Shown here one piece after another: positions 42,439 to 50,141 of a DNA stretch of 64,000 nucleotides (position 1 is the stretch's first letter; the number at the start of each line of letters is the position of its first letter). A model generated the notes under the pieces. That model saw only the letters and a list, made by a program, of their open reading frames with translations, was not told where the DNA came from and did no database searches. Made by a program: the position numbers and the translations under genes. Origin of the DNA: Pedobacter suwonensis (GTDB lineage Bacteria; Bacteroidota; Bacteroidia; Sphingobacteriales; Sphingobacteriaceae); the NCBI RefSeq assembly GCF_900111825.1, contig NZ_FOJM01000020.1:1-64000 (forward strand), read 5' to 3'.

Positions 42439-43207
42439 GCTGTGCTTCTTTTAAAAATATATCAGAATGTGCCAATCTGTTTGTAAGAAAATTTTTATAG
42501 GCCTCGCGATGGGCTATTTTGCTGTCAAAGCTGGTTTCACCTTCCAGCCAGTCATCAGGGATCAGGTTAATCACTGATGCTATCTTTTCGGGATTAAGTA
42601 ATTCGCTGAATTCTTTATTTACACTTTCCAATTCAGAGGCCCATGGCAACAATACATGATCTTTTACCAAAAAGAAAGGCTTAATTGCCTGTTCTTCCCA
42701 ATTTTGCCATGAATGATGAAAATATAACGCAGCACCATGGTCTATTAACCACAGTTCTTTGTGCCAAAGTAACATATTGGTATTTCGGCAGGTGCGGTCC
42801 ATATTGGTTAAAAAACAATCGAGCCACACAATTTGCGAGGCAAGTTTGGCATCTACCCTAGTTACGGTTGGATCGAATGTTATCGCTCCCGATAAATAAT
42901 GCAGCGCCAGATTTAACCCTACACTGGCCTTAAGCAGATCCTGAATTTCCTCGTCGGGCTCAGTTCTCCCAAAAGCTTCGTCTAAATTGGCAAAAACCAA
43001 CTCAGGTACGCGCAATCCTAAATAGCGGGCAATTTCGCCACCAATCAATTCGGCAATTAAAGCCCGCGGGCCCTGTCCTGCCCCTCTAAATTTCAGTACA
43101 TATAAAAAATGATCATCAGCCTCTGCAATGGCAGGCAGGGACCCACCTTCTCGCAATGGTGTAACGTATCTGGTTACATTTACCGTTCTAAGTTGTAAAT
43201 CGTTCAT
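42416..43207 (-). CDS. HipA-like serine/threonine kinase (single-domain)
   Basis: 263 aa, matching only the kinase core of HipA toxins. Lys39 (YVLKFRGAG), Asp137 and Asn142 in LTNMDRTCRNTN (catalytic loop, five residues apart as in E. coli HipA), and Asp156 in LIDHGAALYF as the metal-binding DFG counterpart. The N-terminal HipA domain that contacts HipB is missing, and no helix-turn-helix antitoxin is encoded nearby. A candidate minus-strand -7 box TAGTTTTG is at 43262-43269. Forms a pair with the DUF3037 gene. Confidence 0.85.
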   Translation of the reverse strand: MNDLQLRTVNVTRYVTPLREGGSLPAIAEADDHFLYVLKFRGAGQGPRALIAELIGGEIARYLGLRVPELVFANLDEAFGRTEPDEEIQDLLKASVGLNLALHYLSGAITFDPTVTRVDAKLASQIVWLDCFLTNMDRTCRNTNMLLWHKELWLIDHGAALYFHHSWQNWEEQAIKPFFLVKDHVLLPWASELESVNKEFSELLNPEKIASVINLIPDDWLEGETSFDSKIAHREAYKNFLTNRLAHSDIFLKEAQHAREIFI

Positions 43208-43573
43208 ATCTTCAGCTAGAAAAGCCGTTATGATTTATTGCGGCACAATCTAAACTTACCGCAAAACTACTAGAATTTCAACAATTAATCGTTTAAAGTT
43301 TAAGAGGCAAGATCTTGGTAGCAACCCTGCAGATCAATTGTTAAAATAAAAAAATTTTGTTGAATGGCAATGCTATTGATCAACGTTGAGGACATTGGGC
43401 AATAGTAGCAATTACAATCAGAATGTTATTAAAATGAGATTAAACGGATTCCAGACGATTTTAATTATATAATAACAAAAGACTTTATCTCTTTTATATG
43501 GTCAGGAATTTAGCTTAAAACGACTTCGGCTATAATCAGACTGGCAAACGATTTTCGGTATTAAATAAGCGCA
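43208..43573. other. Gene-free spacer upstream of the HipA-like gene, 366 bp
   Basis: No frame longer than about 60 codons and no hairpin with a T-run. It probably holds the promoter of the HipA-DUF3037 pair (TAGTTTTG on the minus strand at 43262-43269). Confidence 0.45.
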
Positions 43574-43762
43574 TCAATCATGCCCTAAATAGGCTATGCC
43601 TGCAGGCGTTATAGCAGATGACCATTGTACCGATTCGCGATTAATCTTAATTAGCCCCATACTTTCCAATTCTTCATATTCTTCTTCCATCCCGCCCAAA
43701 ACCGAAGAACTAACCTGTTGATTGATTACCTCAAGTAGAGATATGATTTCTGATCTTTCCAT
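43574..43762 (-). CDS. Small hypothetical protein, 62 aa
   Basis: Not recognised. Reads as a compact helical domain resembling a short winged-helix or MarR-like fold: ERSEIISLLEVINQQVS followed by EYEELESMGLIKINRESVQWSSAITPAGIAYL, where EELESMGLIKI...ITPAGIAYL has the look of a wing. DNA binding is possible, not shown. Confidence 0.45.
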   Translation of the reverse strand: MERSEIISLLEVINQQVSSSVLGGMEEEYEELESMGLIKINRESVQWSSAITPAGIAYLGHD

Positions 43763-43874
43763 AACATTGTCAATTAGTTATTTTTTAATTAACATACAGG
43801 CAATTAAAATGTTTACTGCTTAATTAAACATTTTCGAGGGATTAAGGTTGTATCTATATCTTGATTTAATTACT

Positions 43875-44255
43875 ATGGAAACACACCTGTATTATCTTTT
43901 TTTTATGGCTTTGCCCGTAGCCTGCATCGCCTGGACAGTTACAAAGGAAGAGATTTTCAGAGAAGCCCGTGAATTTTGTGTAGACCGTTCTAAAAACTGC
44001 AATAAACTGTTAAAAAGGAAGTTTTTTTATGTATTTACCTGTGAATACTGTTTTAGCCACTATGTAACTTTGATCTTGCTTTTCATTACCAGGTTTACCT
44101 TAATTTATCCAGACTGGCGTGGTTATATCATCGCGTTTTTCTCCATCGTATGGATAGCAAATGTTTACATGAGCTTGTATAACATTATCCGCATTGATCT
44201 GAAGAAAGAAAAAATAAAAGTTCAGAAAGAGGAATCAACGCTAAAAAATGACTGA
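43875..44255 (+). CDS. Small membrane protein with CEYC motif, 126 aa
   Basis: From METHLYYLFF (43875) the protein has three hydrophobic segments: residues ~3-20, ~57-76 and ~88-106, with a basic C-terminal tail (KKEKIKVQKEE). The motif VFTCEYCFSHYV, just before the second segment, resembles the Cys-pair of DUF1360-type membrane proteins. Function unknown. The KTSC protein gene starts 44 bases later on the same strand. Confidence 0.6.
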   Translation: METHLYYLFFMALPVACIAWTVTKEEIFREAREFCVDRSKNCNKLLKRKFFYVFTCEYCFSHYVTLILLFITRFTLIYPDWRGYIIAFFSIVWIANVYMSLYNIIRIDLKKEKIKVQKEESTLKND

Positions 44256-44299
44256 AACCAATTCTAATTACTGATGTTTTGAAATCATAACCTATTGTT

Positions 44300-44503
44300 A
44301 TGCCATCATCAGTAATTAAGTATTTCAGTTATGATGAAGTTACAAAAACCTTAAAAATCATTTTTGTGACCGACATGGTTTATCTATACAAAAATGTTCC
44401 TGAAAATATCTACAAGATGTTAAAGGCGTCAGGATCAAAAGGGCGATATTTTAATAGCAATATTAAAGATAAATTTAAATTTCAAAAAATAGAAGAAACA
44501 TAA
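44300..44503 (+). CDS. KTSC domain protein
   Basis: 67 aa, essentially all KTSC domain, named for its Lys-Thr-Ser-Cys-like residues: SSVIKYFSYDEVTKTLKIIFVTDMVYLYKNVP and the SGSKGRYFNSNIKDKF ending. KTSC proteins are small and found in bacteria and phages, sometimes near nucleases; the role is unclear. The Nei-like glycosylase gene starts two bases after its stop, an arrangement that suggests joint translation and possibly joint function. Confidence 0.82.
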   Translation: MPSSVIKYFSYDEVTKTLKIIFVTDMVYLYKNVPENIYKMLKASGSKGRYFNSNIKDKFKFQKIEET

Positions 44504-44504
44504 T

Positions 44505-45242
44505 ATGCCCGAAGGTCCATCAATCGTAATTTTAAAAGATTTAATACAAGAGTTACATTTAGGCAAGCCCGAGGTGCTGGAAGTAACGGGTAATGTAAAC
44601 AATTTTGATAAGGATAAATTATTCCATCAAAAGGTTGAGGATTTTAAAAGCTGGGGAAAACACTTTTTGATCTGTTTCAAGGATTTTACCATCCGGATCC
44701 ATTTCATGCTTTTTGGCAGCTATCTTATTAATGCCCGAAAAAAAACACCTTTAAAACTCGGCATTGTTTTTAAAAAAGATGAATTAAACTTTTATACCTG
44801 CAAAGTTGACCTTTTGGAAGGAAACGTCAAAGAACATTACTCCTGGGAAAACGACGTAATGGCTGATGAATGGAATAGCAAGGCAGCAATTAAAAAACTG
44901 AAAGACAAACCTCAGGCAATGGTTTGCGACGTATTGCTCGACCAGCAAATTTTCAGCGGATTGGGCAACATTATCAAAAATGAAGTTTTATACCGTACCC
45001 GCATACATCCACTAAATAAAGTTGAAGACTTGTCGCCTGTAAAATTAAAGGCATTGGTTACCGAGGCCAGGAATTATAGTTTTGATTTTTTAAAATGGAA
45101 AAAGGAAAATACGTTAAGTAAACATTGGGAGGTATATAACCAGAAAGTTTGTCCTCTTAAACATAAAATCGATAAAAAAGAATTGGGCAAAACACACCGC
45201 CAGACTTACTTTTGCAAAAAATGTCAAAAAATTTATAGTTAA
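44505..45242 (+). CDS. Fpg/Nei-family DNA glycosylase (endonuclease VIII-like)
   Basis: 245 aa starting MPEGPS: Pro2 is the catalytic nucleophile and Glu3 the acid of the Fpg/Nei family. Later come KSWGKHFLICF, a helix-two-turn-helix with DQQIFSGLGNIIKNEVLYRTRIHPL, and a C-terminal finger. The finger reads CPLKH then CKKC 18 residues on, so one cysteine of the normal four is replaced and the motif is Cys-x3-His / Cys-x2-Cys. Removes oxidised bases and nicks DNA. Two bases downstream of the KTSC gene. Confidence 0.88.
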   Translation: MPEGPSIVILKDLIQELHLGKPEVLEVTGNVNNFDKDKLFHQKVEDFKSWGKHFLICFKDFTIRIHFMLFGSYLINARKKTPLKLGIVFKKDELNFYTCKVDLLEGNVKEHYSWENDVMADEWNSKAAIKKLKDKPQAMVCDVLLDQQIFSGLGNIIKNEVLYRTRIHPLNKVEDLSPVKLKALVTEARNYSFDFLKWKKENTLSKHWEVYNQKVCPLKHKIDKKELGKTHRQTYFCKKCQKIYS

Positions 45243-45377
45243 TACAAAAAACTATAAATATTCTGTTTTTACGCAACAATTAAAATACTAAATATCAGCG
45301 AATTAAATTCAGCTGGCGCCCACTCATAACAATAATTATAATCTTAAAGTAAAAGAAATGTTTTATTTAAAATAATT

Positions 45378-45408
45378 TTTGGAGTTTTCCAAACTAGCCT
45401 TATATTTG
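45378..45408 (+). promoter_or_regulatory. Near-perfect Bacteroidota promoter upstream of a candidate small RNA
   Basis: TTTG (45378-45381), exactly 19 bases, then TATATTTG (45401-45408): this is the consensus TTTG-N19-TAnnTTTG. It points rightward, but no plus-strand gene follows; instead a terminator hairpin lies 24 bases downstream. Confidence 0.65.
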
Positions 45409-45413
45409 TCCTC

Positions 45414-45466
45414 GAGAGCGTTAATTTAGATACGGGTATATGGCTTAGGCTGTATGCCCGTTTTTT
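45414..45466 (+). ncRNA. Candidate ~53-nt small RNA, antisense to the 3' end of idi
   Basis: The transcript would start about 6 bases after the promoter's TATATTTG and end in the T-run of the hairpin at 45432-45467. It has a short single-stranded head and a stem-loop (ACGGGTATA...TGTATGCCCGT). The last ~22 bases overlap the idi stop region on the other strand. No reading frame fits. The evidence is the pairing of a consensus promoter with a terminator; expression is not shown. Confidence 0.4.
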
Positions 45467-45467
45467 A
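45432..45467 (+). terminator. Rho-independent terminator, plus strand
   Basis: ACGGGTATA-TGGCTTAGGC-TGTATGCCCGT followed by TTTTTT. On the minus strand no T-run follows, so it cannot end idi transcription coming from the right. It serves the candidate small RNA, or read-through from the Nei-like gene 190 bases upstream. Confidence 0.7.
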
Positions 45468-45987
45468 TTTGTGCCGTTGATGCATGTGCGATTACGTCGT
45501 TCAAACAGATCCTCAGCCAGGGGGTGTAAGCGTCGGGATTAAGCGCGATATCCTGCGCTAAGGTATCCAGATCAACATATTTAAAGGCTTCTACTTCCTC
45601 ACGATTGATCACCGGTAATTTGTCGCTCATACCAAAAAACACATGATCGATCTCATGTTCAGTTAAGCCGTTTTCGAATGTCGCTCTATAGGCAAATTTA
45701 AACAGGTAATTTAATTCGCAATCCATCCCCATTTCTTCCATTAACCTCCTTTTAGCGGCCTGCATATTACTTTCGCCAATTCTCGGATGGCTGCAACAGG
45801 TATTCGTCCACAAGCCCCTCGAATGATATTTACTCATCGCTCTTTGTTGCAGTAACAACTCAAGTTTGGAATTAAAAATGAAAACGGAAAAGGCACGGTG
45901 CAACAAACCTTTTTCGTGGGCTTCCATTTTATCCATCTGCCCTTTCGGCACATCCTCCTCATCTACGAGAATAACTTGTTCTTCCAT
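45445..45987 (-). CDS. idi: Isopentenyl-diphosphate delta-isomerase, type I
   Basis: Interconverts IPP and DMAPP, the C5 isoprenoid units. 180 aa Nudix-fold protein: catalytic Cys65 in NTCCSHPRIG, Glu in HEIDHVFFG near residue 112, and the Nudix-like ESNMQAAKRRLMEEMGM. Its start codon is directly after the stop of the crtB-like gene, so the two are co-translated. Placement with a carotenoid-type synthase and a CarH-type regulator points to supply of precursors for carotenoids. Confidence 0.95.
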   Translation of the reverse strand: MEEQVILVDEEDVPKGQMDKMEAHEKGLLHRAFSVFIFNSKLELLLQQRAMSKYHSRGLWTNTCCSHPRIGESNMQAAKRRLMEEMGMDCELNYLFKFAYRATFENGLTEHEIDHVFFGMSDKLPVINREEVEAFKYVDLDTLAQDIALNPDAYTPWLRICLNDVIAHASTAQIKNGHTA

Positions 45988-46824
45988 TTAAATTACATTT
46001 AGCTTATTGCGGATCAGCGAATCAAACATCAACCCAACCTTACGGGTATTCGAAATCCTGATCCGTTCGGTCATAATCTTCTCTGCACTTAAGCGCTTTA
46101 TCTTCGCGAATAACTTTTTATAGTAGATATAAGATAAATAGACGCCGTTTCTGGAAGAGGCAGGCAGCAGTTTGATACCAGTTAGCGCAATAGCAAATTC
46201 CTTTTCAATATCTTCTTCAATTTCCTGTTTTTGTTGATCGCAGAATACAGCCAAGTTCACATTGGGAAAATAATTTCGGCTAAGTGTTTGATGATCAGCC
46301 TTAACATCCCTCAAAAAATTAACTTTTTGAAATGCAGAACCCAGCTTCATAGCATACGGTTTAAGATATTCGTAATCGACATCACTTCCATGCGTAAAAA
46401 CTTTTAAGCACATCAACCCAACTACCTCTGCTGAACCTAAAATGTAATCGTTGTAAAGTTCGGGCGTATATTTTTGTGTGGACAGGTCCATCTCCATACT
46501 TCTGAGAAAAAGGATAATCAGCTCTTCATCTATCTGATACTGATTGACAACCTTTTGAAATGAATTCAGGATAGGATTTAAGCTTATGCCGAGGTTAATG
46601 GCTTCAAAAGTATCCTCCTTAAATTTTTCCAGTAAAAATTTCTTGTCATATTGATGAAAGCTGTCTACAATTTCATCTGCCAAACGTACGAAGCCGTAGA
46701 TAGCATGTATGGGTTGGCGAATTTCTTTGCCGAGAAAATAAATACCATAAGAAAAGCTTGTGCTGTATAACTTAGTGGTAAGCCGGCTGCAATTGCCAGA
46801 TAATTGATCGAAGATTTCTTTCAT
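45988..46824 (-). CDS. crtB: Squalene/phytoene synthase family protein (CrtB-like)
   Basis: 278 aa prenyl-transferring enzyme joining two prenyl diphosphates head to head; phytoene synthase (2 GGPP) is most likely here. First aspartate motif DEIVDSF near residue 50, second RDVKADHQTLSRNYFP near residue 197. ILGSAEVVGLMCLKVF between them is typical. No crtI, crtY or hydroxylase gene is adjacent, so later steps are encoded elsewhere. Overlaps the CarH-type gene by four bases and is followed directly by idi. Confidence 0.87.
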   Translation of the reverse strand: MKEIFDQLSGNCSRLTTKLYSTSFSYGIYFLGKEIRQPIHAIYGFVRLADEIVDSFHQYDKKFLLEKFKEDTFEAINLGISLNPILNSFQKVVNQYQIDEELIILFLRSMEMDLSTQKYTPELYNDYILGSAEVVGLMCLKVFTHGSDVDYEYLKPYAMKLGSAFQKVNFLRDVKADHQTLSRNYFPNVNLAVFCDQQKQEIEEDIEKEFAIALTGIKLLPASSRNGVYLSYIYYKKLFAKIKRLSAEKIMTERIRISNTRKVGLMFDSLIRNKLNVI

Positions 46825-47714
46825 GTATGTGAGGGTAATTCTATTGTTTTTTCAAATTCATCAAGCGTTTTAATCCAATTGATGTGATCGATATGTTCAA
46901 GCTTACCAATCACCTCACTATTCCCGGCGAGATGGATTTTTGTGTCCGAGCAAATTTCAGACAGTTGATCGATGTATTGTTGTGCCGCAGGCGCTAACCT
47001 CGATTTGATCATAAAAAGCATAACATGACCTACATTTAACGTAGAAAATATGCGCTCAATCGAATCCAGCGGAACTCTGCTACCTAAAAAAATTACGTGA
47101 TGATGTTGCATCCTCAGCATGTAGCTGGCAAAAAGCAGTCCGATATCATGGTCCTCATCTTCAGGTAAAAAAAGCAGCCAGCTTTGCCCGGAATTTTCCG
47201 TTAAAGGAAGATTGTTAATATGGGTAAATATTTTTTGGCGGATAATATTGGATAAAAAGTGTTCATGTGCCGGGCAGATATCATCTTTTCGCCACATCAA
47301 CCCTAAGCGTAACAATAAAGGATAGATTATTTTCCGGTAGCAGTTAGAAAGTCCAAATTGATTAATGCTTTGGTCCATTAGCTCATTAAAAACGTGTTCA
47401 TCAAAAGCCAGTCCATATTTAATCAATTGTGCAACATAATAATCGTCTTGTTTATCGCCAAGAGAATAATTGAACTGTTCATCAAGCAGTTTATCCATTT
47501 CGCTATCCGAAAGGCTGCATATTTTTGAAATTTTTAAACCACTTTTATTTAAACTTACAATATTTAACAGTTTCCGAAGCTGCTGATCATCGTATAAACG
47601 CGTGTTGCCTTGAGATCTCAACGGACTCAGTGCATGGTAACGTTGCTCCCAGATCCTGATGGTATGAGACTGGATGCCGGACAGCTGTTCAAGATCTGCT
47701 ATAGAGTAGGTCAT
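46821..47714 (-). CDS. CarH/LitR-type MerR regulator with B12-binding domain
   Basis: 297 aa. MerR winged helix at 1-70 (TIRIWEQRYHALSPLRSQGNTRLYDD), B12-binding upper helical domain (about 90-165) with Trp141 and Glu151-His152 of the Wx9EH motif, then a Rossmann cobalamin-binding domain with EDHDIG (187-192) where His189 is the lower axial ligand. These are the marks of adenosylcobalamin photoreceptors that repress carotenoid genes in the dark. It leads the crtB-idi operon, overlapping crtB by four bases. The residue after Trp141 is Arg, not the His used for light-state ligation in Thermus CarH. Confidence 0.87.
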   Translation of the reverse strand: MTYSIADLEQLSGIQSHTIRIWEQRYHALSPLRSQGNTRLYDDQQLRKLLNIVSLNKSGLKISKICSLSDSEMDKLLDEQFNYSLGDKQDDYYVAQLIKYGLAFDEHVFNELMDQSINQFGLSNCYRKIIYPLLLRLGLMWRKDDICPAHEHFLSNIIRQKIFTHINNLPLTENSGQSWLLFLPEDEDHDIGLLFASYMLRMQHHHVIFLGSRVPLDSIERIFSTLNVGHVMLFMIKSRLAPAAQQYIDQLSEICSDTKIHLAGNSEVIGKLEHIDHINWIKTLDEFEKTIELPSHT

Positions 47715-47776
47715 TTTTGTTTAAATATATACAATAAAAACTTAAACAAAAAGCAGGTAAAAAAGTTTTTGATTAA
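47714..47776. promoter_or_regulatory. Inverted-repeat operator at the CarH-type gene start
   Basis: TTTTTGTTTAA (47714-47724) and its exact reverse complement TTAAACAAAAA (47742-47752), separated by 17 bases. A third half-site, TTTTTGATTAA, lies at 47766-47776 (10 of 11 identical). The first half-site touches the start codon of the regulator, a position suited to autorepression of the regulator-crtB-idi operon. Confidence 0.6.
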
Positions 47777-48137
47777 ATGTACAGTAAATCAGCCTTAAAC
47801 TTAAGGTCCCGCAGATGACCTATTTAAAAAATTACATTTGCAGCATCCTGAATTCTGGCATTTCATACATTAATAAGTAAGCTTAATATCTGTTGTATAC
47901 CTGGCGGTACCATTTGTAACCTGAAGAAATAATAGTGATAAGATCGAATTAAAAAGTTGATGAAATTCAAAAGTAAAACTGAATGCTAGATAATGGCAAG
48001 TCATGAGTCCCTATAATAGGTATATACGATTTAAAAGAATATCAACTTTTCAAATACATAAAAAAATACTTCCGCAACGTGTTTTTCTTTTGTTTTATTT
48101 AATGAAATTGTAATTTGCACCAACTAACCTATAAAAA
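47777..48137. other. Divergent spacer between the CarH-type and LytTR-type genes
   Basis: AT-rich, no open frame. Near the right end TTTG (48089-48092), a 17-base gap and GTAATTTG (48110-48117) look like a weak promoter for the LytTR regulator. Confidence 0.4.
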
Positions 48138-48896
48138 ATGTCGATAAGTTGCATTGCGATTGATGATGACCCTCATTCCTTGGAGAGCTTGGTGACATAT
48201 ATGGAAAAACTTCCTGACTTAAAGCTCATCAAAACTTTTACCGAACCGCTTCAAGCCCTTTCAGAAATAACGGCGTCCAACCAGGTCGACATTATTTTTA
48301 TGGACGTTGAAATGCCTTCGCTTTCCGGAATCGAACTGGCCGGCTTATTAAGGCAAAAAACAAATTATCTGGTTTTTACCACAGCACATACCAGGTATGC
48401 ACTCGATGCCTTTAAGGTACAGGCAGATGCTTATTTGCTTAAGCCCTACTCTATTATACATCTGGCAAAAACGATAAACAACCTTTATCCCACCGGGACA
48501 AGAACCAGACATCCTTTTTCTATTTTAGATGAACATTTTTTCTATATACCCCTAAAGGGAGAAAATGGCGACCTGGTAAGGATAGATTTGAATGAGCTGA
48601 TTGCTATAGAAGAAATAGGTGAAGACATTCAATTTAAAACCACAAAAAATACTTTCCTGAGTTCGAAATATAACTTCACGAAAACGCTTAAGATGCTAAA
48701 GGAGAATCCAGCTTTTATTCAGATCACCCCAACGGTAGTGATTGCAAAGCAATACATTAAAAGTGTTCTTGACGACAAAATACTCCTTTCGGGTGAGACA
48801 TCTTTCACTGTTTCACAAACTTATATAGAACTTTTTTCAAAATTTATCGAACAGAATTCTTTACAGAAAGATGCTCATCCAAACACCCTGATGTAG
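48138..48896 (+). CDS. LytTR-family response regulator
   Basis: 252 aa. Receiver domain (1-120) with phospho-acceptor Asp56 in IIFMDVEMPSLSG, T in VFTTAHTRY and Lys in YLLKPYS. LytTR DNA-binding domain at about 145-235 (FFYIPLKGENGDLVRIDLNELIAIEEIGEDI). LytTR regulators in Bacteroidota normally have a membrane histidine kinase (His_kinase/YehU-like) next door; none is present here, so it is an orphan. Divergent from the CarH-type gene. Confidence 0.92.
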   Translation: MSISCIAIDDDPHSLESLVTYMEKLPDLKLIKTFTEPLQALSEITASNQVDIIFMDVEMPSLSGIELAGLLRQKTNYLVFTTAHTRYALDAFKVQADAYLLKPYSIIHLAKTINNLYPTGTRTRHPFSILDEHFFYIPLKGENGDLVRIDLNELIAIEEIGEDIQFKTTKNTFLSSKYNFTKTLKMLKENPAFIQITPTVVIAKQYIKSVLDDKILLSGETSFTVSQTYIELFSKFIEQNSLQKDAHPNTLM

Positions 48897-49011
48897 CATT
48901 TAACCGTCTGATATCAACACCTGCAACACATTTTGATGCAGGATTGAAACATTACGTTCAAAACTTTGTATTAGGATAAACTATTTTATTATTTAATTGA
49001 TTTTATCTGTT

Positions 49012-49374
49012 TTGAAAAGAGTGTTGGTTGTGGATGATGATCCAGATGTATTAGAAGTTTTCCAGGAGGTATTAGAGACTGAACATTATAAGGTTTACCC
49101 ATTACTTTCTCCAAGATATATTTTTAAAACCATTAAAGATTTCAGACCCGATCTGATTATTCTGGACATCATGTTGAATGGAATGGATGGCCGGGCTGTG
49201 TTTAAAGAATTAAGGTTAAACCCTGAAACAGCTGGCATACCTATTATTATGGCATCGGCCAGGTATGATGAAAATTATATTGCATCACAAAAATACCATC
49301 CCGATGATTATTTGGAAAAACCCTTCAACATCACAGATTTACTTCGAAAAGTAGGTGCATTAATGGAAAATTAA
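49012..49374 (+). CDS. Single-domain response regulator (CheY-like)
   Basis: 120 aa: only a receiver domain. DDD near residue 8, phospho-acceptor Asp52 in LIILDIMLNGMDG, and Lys in DDYLEKPFN. With no output domain it acts by protein contact or as a phosphate carrier. Two TTG starts are possible, 48997 and 49012; the second, MKRVLVVDDD, gives the standard receiver start. It follows the LytTR gene by 115 bases and precedes the beta-barrel gene by 12, so it may be the pair's partner. Confidence 0.85.
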   Translation: MKRVLVVDDDPDVLEVFQEVLETEHYKVYPLLSPRYIFKTIKDFRPDLIILDIMLNGMDGRAVFKELRLNPETAGIPIIMASARYDENYIASQKYHPDDYLEKPFNITDLLRKVGALMEN

Positions 49375-49386
49375 AAAAATTAAAGT

Positions 49387-50016
49387 ATGAGCTTAAAACT
49401 ACTTCCAACCTTTCTACTACTATTGATCATGGCTTCACCCAGGATCATGGCACAAAGCAGGCCAGATAAACTTTATTCCATGAGCGGGATCGGATTTGCA
49501 TTCCCTGTGGGCGAGACCTCAGATTATTTTAAACCAAAATTCTCAACTTCGTTAGGCCTGAATTTAGGTTTGGGTAATGATGGTTTGTTCCTTTATCCAA
49601 AAGTAAGCTTACATGCTTTCACTTTTAATCAGATTACGCCAGATGAAGGTTACAATTATACCTTACAGAAAGGAAGAGCAACTACCTATCTGTTAAACGT
49701 AGCCTTGGGTTACCGTAAAATCGTTAACAAGTGGGCATTTTATGGTTTTGCCGGTGCAGGTGGCGGGTTTATCCTGACTCCTCAGGCGACAGTTAATTCA
49801 TCAAGCTTACAGGTTATACAAAATAATAAATCTAATGGTTTAGGGATTGCTGAAGGTGGTGCCGGTATAGAATACAATATTGGAGGTGCCAACTTGTTTG
49901 TTGAAGCCGGTTACATGTATGGTTTTAGTAAAATACAGGACAGGACCTTTAATACTGTACCCATCTCTGTGGGTATTAAACCTAACTTAAGCAAATTGCT
50001 TAATAAACTTAAATAA
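49387..50016 (+). CDS. Outer-membrane beta-barrel protein (porin-like)
   Basis: 209 aa with signal peptide (MASPRIMAQS). Alternating aromatic/glycine strands (FAFPVGETSDYF, LGLNLGLGNDGLFLYPKVSLHAF, YGFAGAGGGFIL, NLFVEAGYMYGFSKI) suggest an 8-10 stranded barrel similar to small OmpA/PorT-like proteins. Co-transcribed with the single-domain regulator twelve bases upstream, and ending at a clear terminator. Exact function unknown. Confidence 0.78.
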   Translation: MSLKLLPTFLLLLIMASPRIMAQSRPDKLYSMSGIGFAFPVGETSDYFKPKFSTSLGLNLGLGNDGLFLYPKVSLHAFTFNQITPDEGYNYTLQKGRATTYLLNVALGYRKIVNKWAFYGFAGAGGGFILTPQATVNSSSLQVIQNNKSNGLGIAEGGAGIEYNIGGANLFVEAGYMYGFSKIQDRTFNTVPISVGIKPNLSKLLNKLK

Positions 50017-50036
50017 TAGTAATATACAAATTTCAG

Positions 50037-50069
50037 AGCGGTTACGCTAAATAGGTAACCGCTTTTTTT
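50037..50069 (+). terminator. Terminator of the beta-barrel gene
   Basis: AGCGGTTAC-GCTAAATAG-GTAACCGCTTTTTTT: a 9-bp perfect stem with a seven-T tail, 21 bases after the stop. Confidence 0.9.
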
Positions 50070-50141
50070 GTGTTAAAGAAATAATCAAAATATTTCTTAT
50101 ACTAATTATTTTAGTATAAATTTGTAATTCAAATTATTTTA

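Noticed and set aside
45432..45467. Hairpin as the terminator of idi
   Set aside because: On the idi strand no T-run follows and the hairpin overlaps the idi coding end; it works only on the plus strand.
48138..49374. A complete two-component system
   Set aside because: Two response regulators are present but no histidine kinase gene is adjacent.
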